A DNA stretch of 64,000 bases, taken from positions 3,143,501-3,207,500 of the forward strand of contig NZ_CP043498.1 in the NCBI RefSeq assembly GCF_009498215.1. The letters run 5' to 3'. Below, in pieces: positions 8,687-18,642 of the stretch; position 1 is the stretch's first letter; each line of letters starts with the position of its first letter. The notes below the pieces were generated by a model. The model was not told the origin of the DNA, did no database searches, and saw nothing but the letters and a program-made list of their open reading frames with translations. The stretch is from Rhizobium grahamii (GTDB lineage Bacteria > Pseudomonadota > Alphaproteobacteria > Rhizobiales > Rhizobiaceae). The translations under genes were made by a program, and so were the position numbers.

Positions 8687-9640
8687 TCAGTCGATCGTCT
8701 TGGTCGCGCGCTTCAGCACGCTTTCCGGCAGCGTCACGCCCATCTTGGCGGCAGCGCCCTTGTTGATGACCAGATCGCTACCAGCGGCAACCTTCACCGG
8801 AATGTCGCCCGGGTTTTCGCCCTTGAGAATGCGAACGACGATCTCGCCGGTCTGCTTGCCGACATCGTAATAGTTGAAGCCGAGGGCAGCGATCGAACCG
8901 CGAGAAACGGAATCCGTGTCGGCCGTGAAGAGCGGCAGCTTGGCTTCCTCGGCAACGGCAACAGCGCCTTCCAGTGCGGAGATGATCGTGTTGTCCGTCG
9001 GAACATAGATCGCATCGGCGCGGCCGACGAGCGCGCGGGCGGCGCCCTGCACTTCAGCGGACTTGGTGGCAGCGGATTCGACGACCTTCAGGCCGGCCTT
9101 CTCGGCTTCCACCTTCAGGACAGCGAGCAGCGATACGGAGTTCGCTTCACCTGAGTTGTAGAGGTAGCCGATCGTCTTGGCGTTCGGCAGGATTTCCTTG
9201 ATCAGCGCAACATGCTCGGCAACCGGCGACATATCGGAGAGGCCGGTAACGTTGCCGCCGGGCTTGTCCATGTTCTTGACCAGCTGCGCGCCGAGCGGAT
9301 CGGAAACGGCGGTAAACACGACCGGGATATCACGCGTCGCGGAAACGACGGCCTGAGCCGATGGCGTGGAGATCGGGACGATAACGTTCGGGCCCTCGCC
9401 TGCGAACTGGCGAGCGATCTGCGCAGCCGTTGCCGGATTACCCTGGGCCGACTCGAACATGAACTTCAGGTTCTCGCCTTCCTTGTAGCCGGCAGCCGTC
9501 AGCACATCGAGGACGCCCTTGCGCGCTGCATCGAGAGCCGGATGCTCGACGATCGCCGTAACGGCGACGGTGACATCTTCGGCCTTGGCCGGCAGGGTCA
9601 GGGCCAGCGTGGCCGCGACAGCAAGCAGAATTGAACGCAT
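8687..9640 (-). CDS. ABC transporter substrate-binding protein (PF04392 family)
   Basis: Periplasmic ligand-binding protein of 317 residues. An N-terminal signal peptide (MRSILLAVAATLALTLPAKA) is followed by a mature start at EDVTVAVTAIVEHPALD. The segments EHPALDAARKGVLD, NPATAAQIARQF and DPLGAQLVKN are typical of the ABC_sub_bind family. First gene of a three-gene importer operon. The ATG at 9640 has GGAGG about 8 bases upstream. Some family members bind tryptophan or tyrosine. That is family knowledge, and nothing here fixes the ligand. Confidence 0.9.
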   Translation of the reverse strand: MRSILLAVAATLALTLPAKAEDVTVAVTAIVEHPALDAARKGVLDVLTAAGYKEGENLKFMFESAQGNPATAAQIARQFAGEGPNVIVPISTPSAQAVVSATRDIPVVFTAVSDPLGAQLVKNMDKPGGNVTGLSDMSPVAEHVALIKEILPNAKTIGYLYNSGEANSVSLLAVLKVEAEKAGLKVVESAATKSAEVQGAARALVGRADAIYVPTDNTIISALEGAVAVAEEAKLPLFTADTDSVSRGSIAALGFNYYDVGKQTGEIVVRILKGENPGDIPVKVAAGSDLVINKGAAAKMGVTLPESVLKRATKTID

Positions 9641-9664
9641 TGGGTATCCTCCAGATATGATTTT

Positions 9665-9689
9665 GGCCTGCTTCTAGGAAAAGCAGGCC
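9665..9689 (-). promoter_or_regulatory. Stem-loop between rlmN and the ABC binding-protein gene
   Basis: Perfect 9-bp stem GGCCTGCTT / AAGCAGGCC with a 7-base loop. It lies 46 bp past the rlmN stop and 25 bp before the next start on the same strand. There is no U-tract, so it may be a leader hairpin rather than a classical terminator. Confidence 0.4.
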
Positions 9690-9734
9690 ATGAAATCAAT
9701 CATTAGAAAACACTGAACGGATCAAACTTGCTGA

Positions 9735-10970
9735 TCAATCATCCGCACCGTGGTTGGCGATCATCATCGCCTCGAAGGCCAGACGCTCGGTCTTGCGCAT
9801 ACGCTCGGATTCGGACTTCAGCTGGCCGCAGGCAGCGAGAATGTCGCGGCCGCGCGGCGTGCGGATCGGCGAGGCATAGCCGGCCGAGTTGATGAAGTCG
9901 GCGAACTTCTCGATCTGCGCCCAGTCGGAACACTGGTAGTTGGTGCCCGGCCAGGGGTTGAACGGAATGAGGTTGATCTTCGCCGGTACGCCCTTCAGCA
10001 ACTGGATCAGCCCCTTGGCATCCTCGAGGCTGTCATTGACGTCCTTCAGCATCACATACTCGAAGGTGATGCGACGGGCGTTGGAAAGCCCCGGATACTT
10101 GCGGCAGGCGTCGATCAGTTCCTTCAGCGGATACTTCTTGTTGATCGGCACCAGGATATCGCGCAGGTCGTCGCGTACCGCATGCAGCGAGATCGCCAGC
10201 ATCACGCCGATCTCATCGCCGGTGCGGAAGATTTCAGGCACAACGCCCGAGGTCGAGAGCGTGACGCGACGCTTGGAGAGTGAGAGCCCGTCGCCATCCG
10301 TAGCGATCAACAGCGCCTGCTTGACGCTGTCGAAATTGTAGAGCGGCTCACCCATGCCCATCATCACGATGTTGCTGACCTTGCGGCCCTCGGCCGGCAT
10401 GATCGTACCCTGAGGCGCTTCACGGTCAGGGAAATCGCCCAGCCGATCGCGCGCCAGCAGCAGCTGTGACAGGATTTCTTCCGCGGTCAGGTTACGCACC
10501 AGTCGCTGCGTGCCGGTATGACAGAAGGAACAGGTGAGCGTGCATCCGACCTGGCTCGAAATGCAAAGCGTGCCGCGGCCTTCCTCGGGAATATAGACCG
10601 CCTCGATTTCGACCGGACGACCGGCGCCGCGGGCAGGAAAGCGCAGGAGCCACTTTCGGGTACCGTCGTTGGAGACCTGCTCCTCGACGATTTCCGGCCG
10701 CGCGATGGTGAAATGCTTTTTCAGCGTCTCGCGCATATCCTTGGAGATATTGGCCATGTGGTCGAAGTCGGAGACGCCGCGCACGTAGATCCAGTTCCAC
10801 AGCTGCGCGACGCGCATCTTGATCTGCTTCTCCGGCACGCCCTTTTCGCGCAGTGCAGCGCCCATCTCTTCGCGGCTGAGGCCGATCAGCGAAGGCTTCA
10901 GCCCAGCGTCGGCACTGCCGGTCGCTGCGCCCAAGGGCTTGGTAACAGTCATCGCATCCATGACGGACAT
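9735..10970 (-). CDS. rlmN: Dual-specificity RNA methyltransferase RlmN
   Basis: Radical-SAM enzyme that makes 2-methyladenosine at A2503 of 23S rRNA and at A37 of some tRNAs. The 411-residue product carries the cluster motif CTLTCSFC (Cys-x3-Cys-x2-Cys) near residue 135, [15 protein letters not shown], and the C-terminal catalytic Cys in the [11 protein letters not shown] segment. The frame is open to 11114, but the ATG at 10970 ([12 protein letters not shown]) gives the usual rhizobial length. A second in-frame ATG at 10961 is possible. It stands alone ahead of the ABC importer. Confidence 0.96.
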   Translation of the reverse strand: MSVMDAMTVTKPLGAATGSADAGLKPSLIGLSREEMGAALREKGVPEKQIKMRVAQLWNWIYVRGVSDFDHMANISKDMRETLKKHFTIARPEIVEEQVSNDGTRKWLLRFPARGAGRPVEIEAVYIPEEGRGTLCISSQVGCTLTCSFCHTGTQRLVRNLTAEEILSQLLLARDRLGDFPDREAPQGTIMPAEGRKVSNIVMMGMGEPLYNFDSVKQALLIATDGDGLSLSKRRVTLSTSGVVPEIFRTGDEIGVMLAISLHAVRDDLRDILVPINKKYPLKELIDACRKYPGLSNARRITFEYVMLKDVNDSLEDAKGLIQLLKGVPAKINLIPFNPWPGTNYQCSDWAQIEKFADFINSAGYASPIRTPRGRDILAACGQLKSESERMRKTERLAFEAMMIANHGADD

Positions 10971-11147
10971 AGTCTCTAATCCCGAATTCAACATGCGGCC
11001 GCCCCGGAAAGCCGGATGACTTGCGGGTAGGAAGGGCATGGTGGCAGAAATTGAATGCGGAGCATACGGCAAGGACCGCGATCTATCCGCTGTTGCGCGG
11101 GCCTTTAGCATCATTTTTGCCGCGCGTCACTATAGATGGAAACGACG

Positions 11148-11170
11148 AAGGCCGGCACAAGGCCGGCCTT
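11148..11170 (-). terminator. Hairpin terminator downstream of the IalB-family gene
   Basis: Perfect 9-bp stem AAGGCCGGC / GCCGGCCTT with a 5-base loop, 29 bp beyond the stop of the minus-strand gene. The U-tract on the minus strand is weak (TTCGTCGTTT). Confidence 0.55.
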
Positions 11171-11198
11171 CTGAAATTTCATCGCTCTCGTGGAACGC

Positions 11199-11756
11199 TT
11201 ACTTGCAGCTTTCGATCTGCTTCAGCGAGGCCGAGATACCGGCCAGCGAATAGCTGTAAGAAGTCTGGGTGCCCTTGCGCGAGGTAGCGTTGACGGTCAT
11301 CGAGTGGCCGCTCTTCATGGCCGCGACCAGTGCCGGTTCCTGCGCCGCGTTCTCGACCCAGCCGGCCTTGTCCTTTGTGAACATCACGAAGGTCTTGTTG
11401 TCGATGACCACATCGATCTTGGAGCTTTCCTTGACCGTGTAGCCCATCATCGCCTGCGGCTCGTAAGAGATGTTCTGGCCGGGACGCTGCGACACGATGA
11501 AGAAATTGTCGCCGTGGTCGATGTTGGCCGGCTTCTTCTCGGTCGGAACCGACAGCACGTAGCAGACGGTGCTCGCGCCGGACTTGTAGGAGTAAGCGCC
11601 CCAGGCCTGGAACTGTTGGATGCGGGTCGGCGCGGAAGAAGCGGCGGCAGCCGGTTGCTGCGCTGCCTGGGCAGCGGGCTTCTTGGACTGAGCGGATGCA
11701 ATGCCGGCGCCGGCGAGAACGAGGGAAAGGGCGATTGCGGTACTTTTTACAAACAT
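11199..11756 (-). CDS. Invasion-associated locus B (IalB) family protein
   Basis: Secreted or periplasmic protein of 185 residues in the IalB family, named for a Bartonella invasion factor but widespread in free-living rhizobia, where its role is not settled. The signal peptide is MFVKSTAIALSLVLAGAGIASA, followed by an Ala/Pro-rich linker (about residues 24-45) and the IalB core (WGAYSYKSG, CYVLS, GDNFFIVSQRPG, EPALVAAMKSG). Two cysteines (in CYVLS and at the C-terminal ESCK) could pair. The frame opens at 11795, but the signal peptide begins at 11756. Monocistronic, divergent from the ECF sigma gene. Confidence 0.9.
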   Translation of the reverse strand: MFVKSTAIALSLVLAGAGIASAQSKKPAAQAAQQPAAAASSAPTRIQQFQAWGAYSYKSGASTVCYVLSVPTEKKPANIDHGDNFFIVSQRPGQNISYEPQAMMGYTVKESSKIDVVIDNKTFVMFTKDKAGWVENAAQEPALVAAMKSGHSMTVNATSRKGTQTSYSYSLAGISASLKQIESCK

Positions 11757-12090
11757 GGATATTCCTGCCGGTTCTTGCGATTCGAGCCCGAGCAAAGCGG
11801 GCGGCGCATAATCACGATCTGCTTTATTTTGACTTAATTCAGGTTACCAAAGCGTCAACACAGACCGCGAGAAGTGCCTGCCTGTGCCATTTCCGCCCGA
11901 GTGTCAATGTTGAGCGCTGGAACCTCGCTCGAGATGTGCGATGCGACAAAGGTGCCAAATTAGCGCCCTGAGGAAATTTAAGACATAAAGATTCAGGCAA
12001 GAGTTTGACCTTTCCAAAATCCGTTGTAGGTCATTAAGGTATTGGAAATCCGGTAAGGAATTCGCCGAGCCAGGGGGCTTTTGACGGAAT
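11757..12090. other. Intergenic region between the IalB and ECF sigma genes
   Basis: A 334-bp divergent regulatory region with no coding potential that I can support. It is A/T-rich near both starts. I could not place a convincing promoter. A TTGACC at 12003 has no good -10 at the right distance. The ECF factor's own promoter may lie close to its start. Confidence 0.5.
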
Positions 12091-12651
12091 ATGGATGCGG
12101 AGGAAAAACAGCGCTTCGCTGCCCTTGCCAGGGCAGTCGCGGAACGCCGTGACCAGCAAGCGTTCGCCGTCCTTTTTGATTATTTCGCGCCGCGCCTCAA
12201 ATCTTGGTTACTGCGCCAGAAAATGCCCAATGACGAGGCCGAGGAACTGGTGCAGGACGTGATGACCGTCCTTTGGCACAAGGCGGACCTTTACGATTCC
12301 GCGCGGTCCTCCCTGTCGACCTGGCTCTTCCGCATTGCTCGCAACCGGCGCATCGATCTCGTGAGGAGAAGCCGCGCCCGCAATCTCGACCAGGCTGATC
12401 CGACACTGCAGCCGGTGGCGGCGATCGGAGCCGACGAACTGGTGGCGAACGACGATCGCGATGCGCTTGTCCGTGCTGCGGTCGGCAGGCTGCCGGAAGA
12501 ACAGCGCGAGATGCTGAAGGCTGCTTTCTTTCTCGGGCAGTCCCACTCACAGATCGCCGAAGCGACCGGGCTTCCGCTCGGCACGGTCAAATCGCGCATA
12601 CGGCTGGCATTCGGCAAGCTGAAGAAGCTGCTCGAAGTCGAAGGCGTCTAA
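12091..12651 (+). CDS. ECF (extracytoplasmic function) RNA polymerase sigma factor
   Basis: Group IV sigma factor of 186 residues that redirects RNA polymerase to stress promoters. Region 2 spans about residues 25-95 (FDYFAPRLKSWLL, EELVQDVMTVLWHKA, STWLFRIARNRRIDLVRR). Region 4 spans about 130-180 (LPEEQREMLKAAFFLGQSHSQIAEATGLPLGTVKSRI, with a helix-turn-helix). It resembles rhizobial RpoE1/RpoE4-type factors, which are normally followed by an anti-sigma gene. Here the next gene is on the other strand with no gap, and no anti-sigma factor is visible nearby. Confidence 0.92.
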   Translation: MDAEEKQRFAALARAVAERRDQQAFAVLFDYFAPRLKSWLLRQKMPNDEAEELVQDVMTVLWHKADLYDSARSSLSTWLFRIARNRRIDLVRRSRARNLDQADPTLQPVAAIGADELVANDDRDALVRAAVGRLPEEQREMLKAAFFLGQSHSQIAEATGLPLGTVKSRIRLAFGKLKKLLEVEGV

Positions 12652-13041
12652 TCAGACAGTCTTCATTCCCTGAGGTTCGTCGGCAAGTGCGCTGTCCGCG
12701 GCCGAATAGTGGTCCGGCTTCATGTGGCGGCTGACCATGGCGAAGGCAGCCGACAGCACGGCGATGTCGTCCGAAAAACCGATCCCCACGAGCATGTCGG
12801 GAATCATGTCGATAGGCAGGACAAAGTAGGCAAGTGCCGCCAGCAGCGTGCCGCGGACCTTTAGCGGCGTCTGCGGATCGAGCGCACAGTAGAATGCCGC
12901 AACGACATCCCGGGAAAACGGAATCTGTCGAACCGCCCTCCGGAATGTCGGCCAGAATTTCTTGCGCACCGTCTTCTCCCGGCGAGCCTGCGTATCCTCG
13001 TCGCCTGGCAGCAAGATCTCACCGTATTTGACGTCGTCCAT
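12652..13041 (-). CDS. YkvA/DUF1232 family small membrane protein
   Basis: Protein of 129 residues with the DUF1232 core: ALDPQTPLKVRGTLLAALAYFVLPIDMIPDMLVGIGFSDDIAVL (about residues 55-98). This is one or two hydrophobic segments around the family motif YFVLPIDMIPD. The function is unknown. The frame opens at 13101, but the ATG at 13041 avoids overlap with the restored end of the pterin dehydratase gene just upstream, with which it probably forms an operon. Its stop abuts that of the convergent ECF sigma gene. Confidence 0.82.
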   Translation of the reverse strand: MDDVKYGEILLPGDEDTQARREKTVRKKFWPTFRRAVRQIPFSRDVVAAFYCALDPQTPLKVRGTLLAALAYFVLPIDMIPDMLVGIGFSDDIAVLSAAFAMVSRHMKPDHYSAADSALADEPQGMKTV

Positions 13042-13093
13042 TCCAATCAATCCTCTTGGTCCATGCGCAGATATGGTGATTGATGCGGGCCGT

Positions 13094-13398
13094 TCAATCA
13101 ATCCGTCCTGCGGCCGCCTTTTCCATCGCCGCCGCCAGCTTGAAATCGAGTTCGGTCAGACCCCGGCATCATGCGTGTTGAGCTTCACGTCCACCCGCGA
13201 ATAGACATTGAACCATTCGGGATGATGGTTGAGCTTCTCCGCGGCCAGCGCCGCTTCTGTCATGAAGCCGAAGGCTTGAACGAAGCTGCCGAACTTGAAG
13301 CTCTTCGAGATCGAGGCCGCTCCCTCATCCAGAGACCAACCCTCGAGCTTGGCGAGCTCTTGCTGAATTGCCGTCCGTTCCAGTTTCTCTCGTTTCAT
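13094..13398 (-). CDS. phhB: 4a-hydroxytetrahydrobiopterin dehydratase, frame broken by a 1-nt deletion at 13161-13164
   Basis: Pterin-4a-carbinolamine dehydratase, which recycles the pterin cofactor of aromatic hydroxylases. Residues 1-79 ([20 protein letters not shown]...[23 protein letters not shown]) hold the catalytic motif [20 protein letters not shown]. As sequenced, the frame stops after 80 residues. Adding one base to the CCCC run (13161-13164, plus strand) restores the family ending [20 protein letters not shown] and a stop at 13094, about 101 residues in all. The intact downstream tail argues for a sequencing error. Divergent from the phosphatase at 13435. Confidence 0.85.
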
Positions 13399-13434
13399 GC
13401 GATTGTCCTCCTCGTTTCCAGATAACGGTTCTCT

Positions 13435-13908
13435 ATGAAACGCGTCAGCATCCTCTTTGTTTGTACCGGAAATATATGCCGGTCACCGCTTGCCGAAGGC
13501 ATTATGGCACATCTCGCTGCGGAAACCGGCATCGGTCTTGACGTCGTGGTCGACTCTGCCGGCACGGACGGGTGGCATGTCGGCGACCCACCCGATCGCC
13601 GGTCGGTCATAGTCGCCAAGCGACACGGTGTCGATCTGTCGAACCAGCGCGCGAGACGCGTAACGCCGGATGACATCGAGAGTTTCGACATCATTCTCGG
13701 CATGGACCGGACACATGTCGCAAGCTTGCGGCGGCTAGCGCCCGAAGCCCGGAACGTCTTCCTGTTTGGTGATCGCGCTCTCGGAACCGGCGAGTATATC
13801 GCCGATCCCTATTACGGCTCGGAGCGCGATTTCGAGCAGGTCTATGCCAGGCTCTTGACCGGCTGCAGGAAGCTGCTGGCAGCGCTCGGCGCCGACAACG
13901 CCTCGTGA
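13435..13908 (+). CDS. Low-molecular-weight protein tyrosine phosphatase
   Basis: Cytosolic phosphatase of 157 residues that removes phosphate from tyrosine via a cysteinyl-phosphate. The catalytic loop CTGNICRS has Cys10 and Arg16, and the general acid lies in [15 protein letters not shown] near residue 123. The length is normal. The ATG at 13435 is 36 bp from the divergent pterin dehydratase. Its 3' end overlaps the convergent thpR gene by 67 bp. No tyrosine kinase or polysaccharide gene is nearby, so the partner is unknown. Confidence 0.93.
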   Translation: MKRVSILFVCTGNICRSPLAEGIMAHLAAETGIGLDVVVDSAGTDGWHVGDPPDRRSVIVAKRHGVDLSNQRARRVTPDDIESFDIILGMDRTHVASLRRLAPEARNVFLFGDRALGTGEYIADPYYGSERDFEQVYARLLTGCRKLLAALGADNAS

Positions 13909-14435
13909 AGAGGAAAGATCTCTTCCGTCAGATATGGCCCGCCACCGACGGAATCCCGTGAGGAGAGAAGCACGAAACGCGGCACGGTGAACTGCGTCGT
14001 CTGGAAATTCCCGCGACCCGCGAGATAGTGGACGACGTCATCGACCCGTGCGTTCTTCATTCGCGCCAATGTGACGTGCGGCATGAACTTGCGTGGATCC
14101 GGCGGCAGCCCGATCCGTTGGCAAATGCGTTCGATTTCGGCCTGCAGGGCGTACATTTCCGGGGAAGGCGAAACCCCTGCCCACACCGAATGCGGTTTCT
14201 TCGAACCGAATGATCCGATCCCATCCAGCCGAATTTGAAACTCGGGGCGATCGATGCGATCGAGACGGTCTACTACCTCGTCAGCGGTCCGGCCATCGAC
14301 ATCGCCGATGAAGCGTAACGTGATGTGATAGTTCTCGACGTCGATCCAGCGAGCACCAGGGAGACCACCGCGCAGCAAAGAGAGGCTCATCGCCGCATTG
14401 CGCGGAATTTCGAGGGCGGTAAATAGTCTCGGCAT
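13842..14435 (-). CDS. thpR: RNA 2',3'-cyclic phosphodiesterase (ThpR/LigT)
   Basis: 2H-family enzyme that opens 2',3'-cyclic phosphate ends of RNA. The 197-residue protein has both HxT motifs: YHITLRFIG near residue 43 and PHVTLARM near residue 128. The start MPRLFTALEIP at 14435 matches the family; the open frame begins at 14480. The C-terminal 22 residues lie over the end of the tyrosine phosphatase gene on the other strand, so the exact end of one of them may differ in relatives. Confidence 0.9.
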   Translation of the reverse strand: MPRLFTALEIPRNAAMSLSLLRGGLPGARWIDVENYHITLRFIGDVDGRTADEVVDRLDRIDRPEFQIRLDGIGSFGSKKPHSVWAGVSPSPEMYALQAEIERICQRIGLPPDPRKFMPHVTLARMKNARVDDVVHYLAGRGNFQTTQFTVPRFVLLSSRDSVGGGPYLTEEIFPLHEALSAPSAASSFLQPVKSLA

Positions 14436-14503
14436 AACGAGCACTCCCCGAATCTTTTGCAGGTGCTCACACGGAATCACGCATTGCGCACCTGCGCAAG
14501 TCC

Positions 14504-15148
14504 CTAATTCTTCACAGTAGAAATCGTTCCAATGAATTGCGTGATAGCCGGCTCCATCTTCTGAACCATCACATCAACCCCCTTGCTGTTCGGGTGCATG
14601 CCATCCTCAAGCTTGAGCCCGGCATCGAGAACGACCCCGTCGAGGAAGAACGGATAGATCGCAACATTATGTTTTTGCGCAAGTTTCTCGTAGATCGGAT
14701 TGAACCGGGCGGCATAGTCATCACCCATGTTCGGCGGCGCCATCATGCCGACGAGCAAGACAGCGATCCCGCGCTCCTTTAGCCGGGCAAGCATTTCGTC
14801 CAGATTCTTTTCACTCTGTTCCGGAGCGATCCCGCGCAGGGCATCGTTCGCGCCCAACTCGAGAATCACCCCGTCGGTACCGTCGGGAACGGACCAATCG
14901 ATTCGCGCAAGCCCGCCGCTCGTGGTGTCGCCGGAGACGCCTGCATTGGCGATCGTCACATCGACGCCCTTCGCCTTCAGCGCCGCCTGCATCTTCTCCG
15001 GAAAGCCATCACCAGGCGGCAGTTGATACCCTGCCATCAGGCTGTCCCCAAAGCCGACCAGGGCTATGGTTCGTGCATTTGCAACTGTCGAGAACAGCAG
15101 GGCGGCTGCAATGACAGCGATGTGAAGGCCGGCAACTTTAAAACTCAT
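14504..15148 (-). CDS. tesA: Arylesterase / TesA-type SGNH hydrolase
   Basis: Periplasmic GDSL-type hydrolase related to E. coli TesA (thioesterase I/protease I/lysophospholipase L1), 214 residues. The signal peptide covers about residues 1-25. Block I GFGDSLMAG carries the nucleophile Ser36, block III is GANDAL, and block V DGMHPNSKG carries the Asp and His. The ATG at 15148 has GGGAAAGCGGA just upstream. Divergent from the YbbA-type ATPase at 15213, the same tesA/ybbA-ybbP arrangement as in E. coli. Confidence 0.92.
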   Translation of the reverse strand: MSFKVAGLHIAVIAAALLFSTVANARTIALVGFGDSLMAGYQLPPGDGFPEKMQAALKAKGVDVTIANAGVSGDTTSGGLARIDWSVPDGTDGVILELGANDALRGIAPEQSEKNLDEMLARLKERGIAVLLVGMMAPPNMGDDYAARFNPIYEKLAQKHNVAIYPFFLDGVVLDAGLKLEDGMHPNSKGVDVMVQKMEPAITQFIGTISTVKN

Positions 15149-15212
15149 TCCGCTTTCCCTAGATTGGGCCGAAGACTGGCGTGCTATCCGCATCTATATA
15201 GGGCGAACACTG

Positions 15213-15916
<704 letters not shown>

Positions 15917-15920
<4 letters not shown>

Positions 15921-18460
15921 CGCTGATGACCCCGCGGATATCGCTCGCCTTTCGCTTGGCTCTGCGCGAGCTGAGGGGAGGATTGAGAGGCTTCTACATC
16001 TTCCTTGCGTGCATCGCGCTCGGCACGGGTGCAATTGCGGCTGTGAATTCGGTATCCCAATCGATCACCGATACGATCGAGACACGCGGCCAGGAAATTC
16101 TGGCTGGAGACGTTCGATTCGAGCTCAACAATCGCGAGGCGACCGAGCCGGAACTTGGCTTCCTGCAGGGACTGGGCAAGGTATCGGTTTCCACCGGCCT
16201 CCGTTCGATGGCCCGCAAGCCTGACGGATCGGATCAGGCGCTGGTCGAGGTGAAGGCCGTTGACGGTGCCTATCCGCTCTACGGGAAATTCGAAGCAGAA
16301 CCGAACTATCCCCTTCATACTCTCCTCGCTGATCAAAACGGAACCTATGGAGCGGTCGCGGCTCCCTTGCTCCTCGACCGTCTCGGCCTCAAGCTTGGAG
16401 ACGAGATTCTTCTCGGCAACGTGATCCTGAACATCACCGGGACGGTGAAGACGGAGCCGGACGCCGTTTCAGAAGGCTTCGGCTTCGCACCGCGCCTGAT
16501 CGTCAGCCGCAAGGCGCTGCAGGCGTCCGGTCTGATCCAGACCGGAAGCCTTGTCGAACATGCCTACAAGATCCGGCTTGAGAACCGTGGCGACGTCACT
16601 GGTATCCGCGAACGCGCCGCCAAGGAGTTTCCTTCGGCGGGCTGGTCAATCCGCACCAGCGACCGCGCGGCTCCGTCGCTGACGGAGAACATCGAGCGCT
16701 TTTCCCAGTTTCTCACCCTCGTTGGCCTGACGGCACTGATTGTCGGCGGTGTCGGCGTGGCGAACGCCGTTCGCGCGTTTCTTGACGCGAAGCGAACGAC
16801 CATCGCGACCTTCAAATGTCTCGGCGCACCTGCTGCCACGATCGTCCTGATCTATCTGTTCCAGATCGGCATCATCGCGCTTGGCGGCATCGTGATCGGC
16901 TTGGTGATCGGTGCGTTGGCGCCCATCATCGCCTCACAGTTCCTCGCGCAGTTCCTGCCCATCTCGACCGCACCGACGCTCTATCCCGTTGCACTTGCGG
17001 TATCGGTTCTTTTCGGCGTCCTGACCACGCTCGCATTTGCCATCATGCCGCTTGGCCATTCTCGCGAAGTTCCGGCAACCGCGCTCTTCCGCGAGCAGGG
17101 CTTCGAGGCGAAGGGGCTGCCTTCCTGGCCATATGTAGTGCTGGCGGCAGCCTTTCTTGCCGCCCTGGCTGGCCTTGCAATCGCAACCGCCCACGACCGC
17201 TTCATCGCAATCGTCTTCATCGGCGCCATCGCTTTCGCTTTCGTGGTGTTGCGAGCAGTCGCGGCCGGTATCGCATGGCTGGCAAAACGCAGCCCACGCG
17301 TCAATTCGCCGGCGCTGCGGCTGGCGATCGGCAATATTCATCGGCCCGGCGCCCTCACGCCAGCCGTGGTCCTATCACTCGGCCTTGGCCTGGCGCTGCT
17401 CGTGACCCTGACGCTGATCGACGGCAACATGCGTCAGCAGCTGACGGGCCGCATGGCCGCAGGCGCGCCGAATTTCTTCTTCGTCGACATCCAGGGCTCG
17501 GAGGTGAACCAGTTCCGTGAACTGGTCAAGGAACACGCACCAGAGGGCAAGCTCGTCGAGGTGCCGATGCTTCGCGGCCGCATCCTTGCCTTCAACGGGC
17601 AGGACGTGACGAAAATGAAGGTCCCGCCGGCCGGACAATGGGTTCTTCGCGGTGATCGCGGCATTACCTACGCGGAGACCCTTCCGGAGAACGCATCGCT
17701 GACCGATGGAACATGGTGGCCGAAGGACTACAGCGGCGAACCGCTCGTATCCTTCTCGGCGGAAGAGGCAAAGGAACTCGGACTGAAGATCGGCGACAGC
17801 GTCACCGTCAATGTCCTCGGCCGCAACATCACAGCCAAGATCGCCAACCTGCGCAAGGTCGAATGGGAATCGCTCTCCATCAATTTCGTCATGGTGTTCT
17901 CGCCGAATACGTTCCGGGGCGCACCACATGCCTGGCTCGCAACCTTGACCGATCCGACCGCGACCGCGCCTGAGGAGGCCGCGATACTCAAGTCCGTGAC
18001 CAACACCTACCCGACGATCACCAGCGTCCGCGTCAAGGACGCGATCGACATCGTCAATACGCTTGTGGCGCAGCTGGCGACGGCCATCCGTGCCGCCGCC
18101 TCCGTGGCCCTGATGGCGTCCGTTCTCGTGCTAGCCGGTGCGCTCGCCGCCGGAAACCGGGCGCGAACCCACGACGCGGTGGTGCTGAAGACATTGGGCG
18201 CAACGAGAAAAATGCTCATCCGCGCATTCTGCTACGAATATCTGATCCTCGGCGCCGCAACCGCCATCTTCGCCTTGTTTGCAGGTGGCATTGCAGCCTG
18301 GTTCATCGTTGCCCGCATCATGCGGATACCGTCACACTTCCTCCCCGCCGTCGCCGGCAGCACGCTCGTCGTGGCTCTGGTGCTGACGGTCAGCATCGGC
18401 CTGATCGGAACGTGGCGTATTCTCGGGCAGAAAGCCGCACCCGTTTTGCGTGAACTTTGA
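15917..18460 (+). CDS. ybbP: ABC transporter permease, YbbP-type (FtsX-like domains)
   Basis: Large inner-membrane protein of 847 residues with two FtsX-type permease domains. One span lies near the N-terminus, four around residues 250-400, further spans around 410-520, and three to four follow after residue 710. The extracytoplasmic loops are MacB-like (about residues 45-250 and 530-700). It works with the overlapping YbbA ATPase as a non-importing, mechanotransmission-type ABC system. The tight ATGA coupling supports a complex. The biological role of this family is not firmly known. Confidence 0.9.
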
Positions 18461-18574
18461 GGACGGTCCGCAGCCGGATTTCCCTTCACCTTACTGCGAT
18501 TTAACCCGATCGGCGGTTGCAAGGCTCTTGTTTGCAGCAGGCGAAAGCCTCATATTGCTCAGTAGGCATGCTGG

Positions 18575-18642
18575 AGCTCCGCAGCGGCGCCCGGGTCGTG
18601 AACCCGACACCGTTTTCCAATCGGGGCTGTCAAGAGGAAACT
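18575..18642 (+). ncRNA. Candidate ybhL leader RNA upstream of the Bax-inhibitor-1 gene
   Basis: The leader carries a hairpin CGGGT-cgtga-ACCCG (18592-18606). A second fold follows, with GACA (18606-18609) able to pair with TGTC (18628-18631) around a CCG/CGG stem, ending just before the AGAGGAA ribosome site. The ybhL motif is a known alphaproteobacterial cis-regulatory RNA found ahead of genes of this same family, which is why I propose it. The match is by position and structure, not by a model search. Confidence 0.5.

Noticed and set aside
12003..12040. TTGACC as promoter of the ECF sigma gene
   Set aside because: No acceptable -10 at 16-18 bp.
18483..18503. Possible third CtrA box (TTAC...TTAACC) before the Bax-inhibitor-1 gene
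   Set aside because: The first half-site is TTAC and the spacer is 6, not 7.
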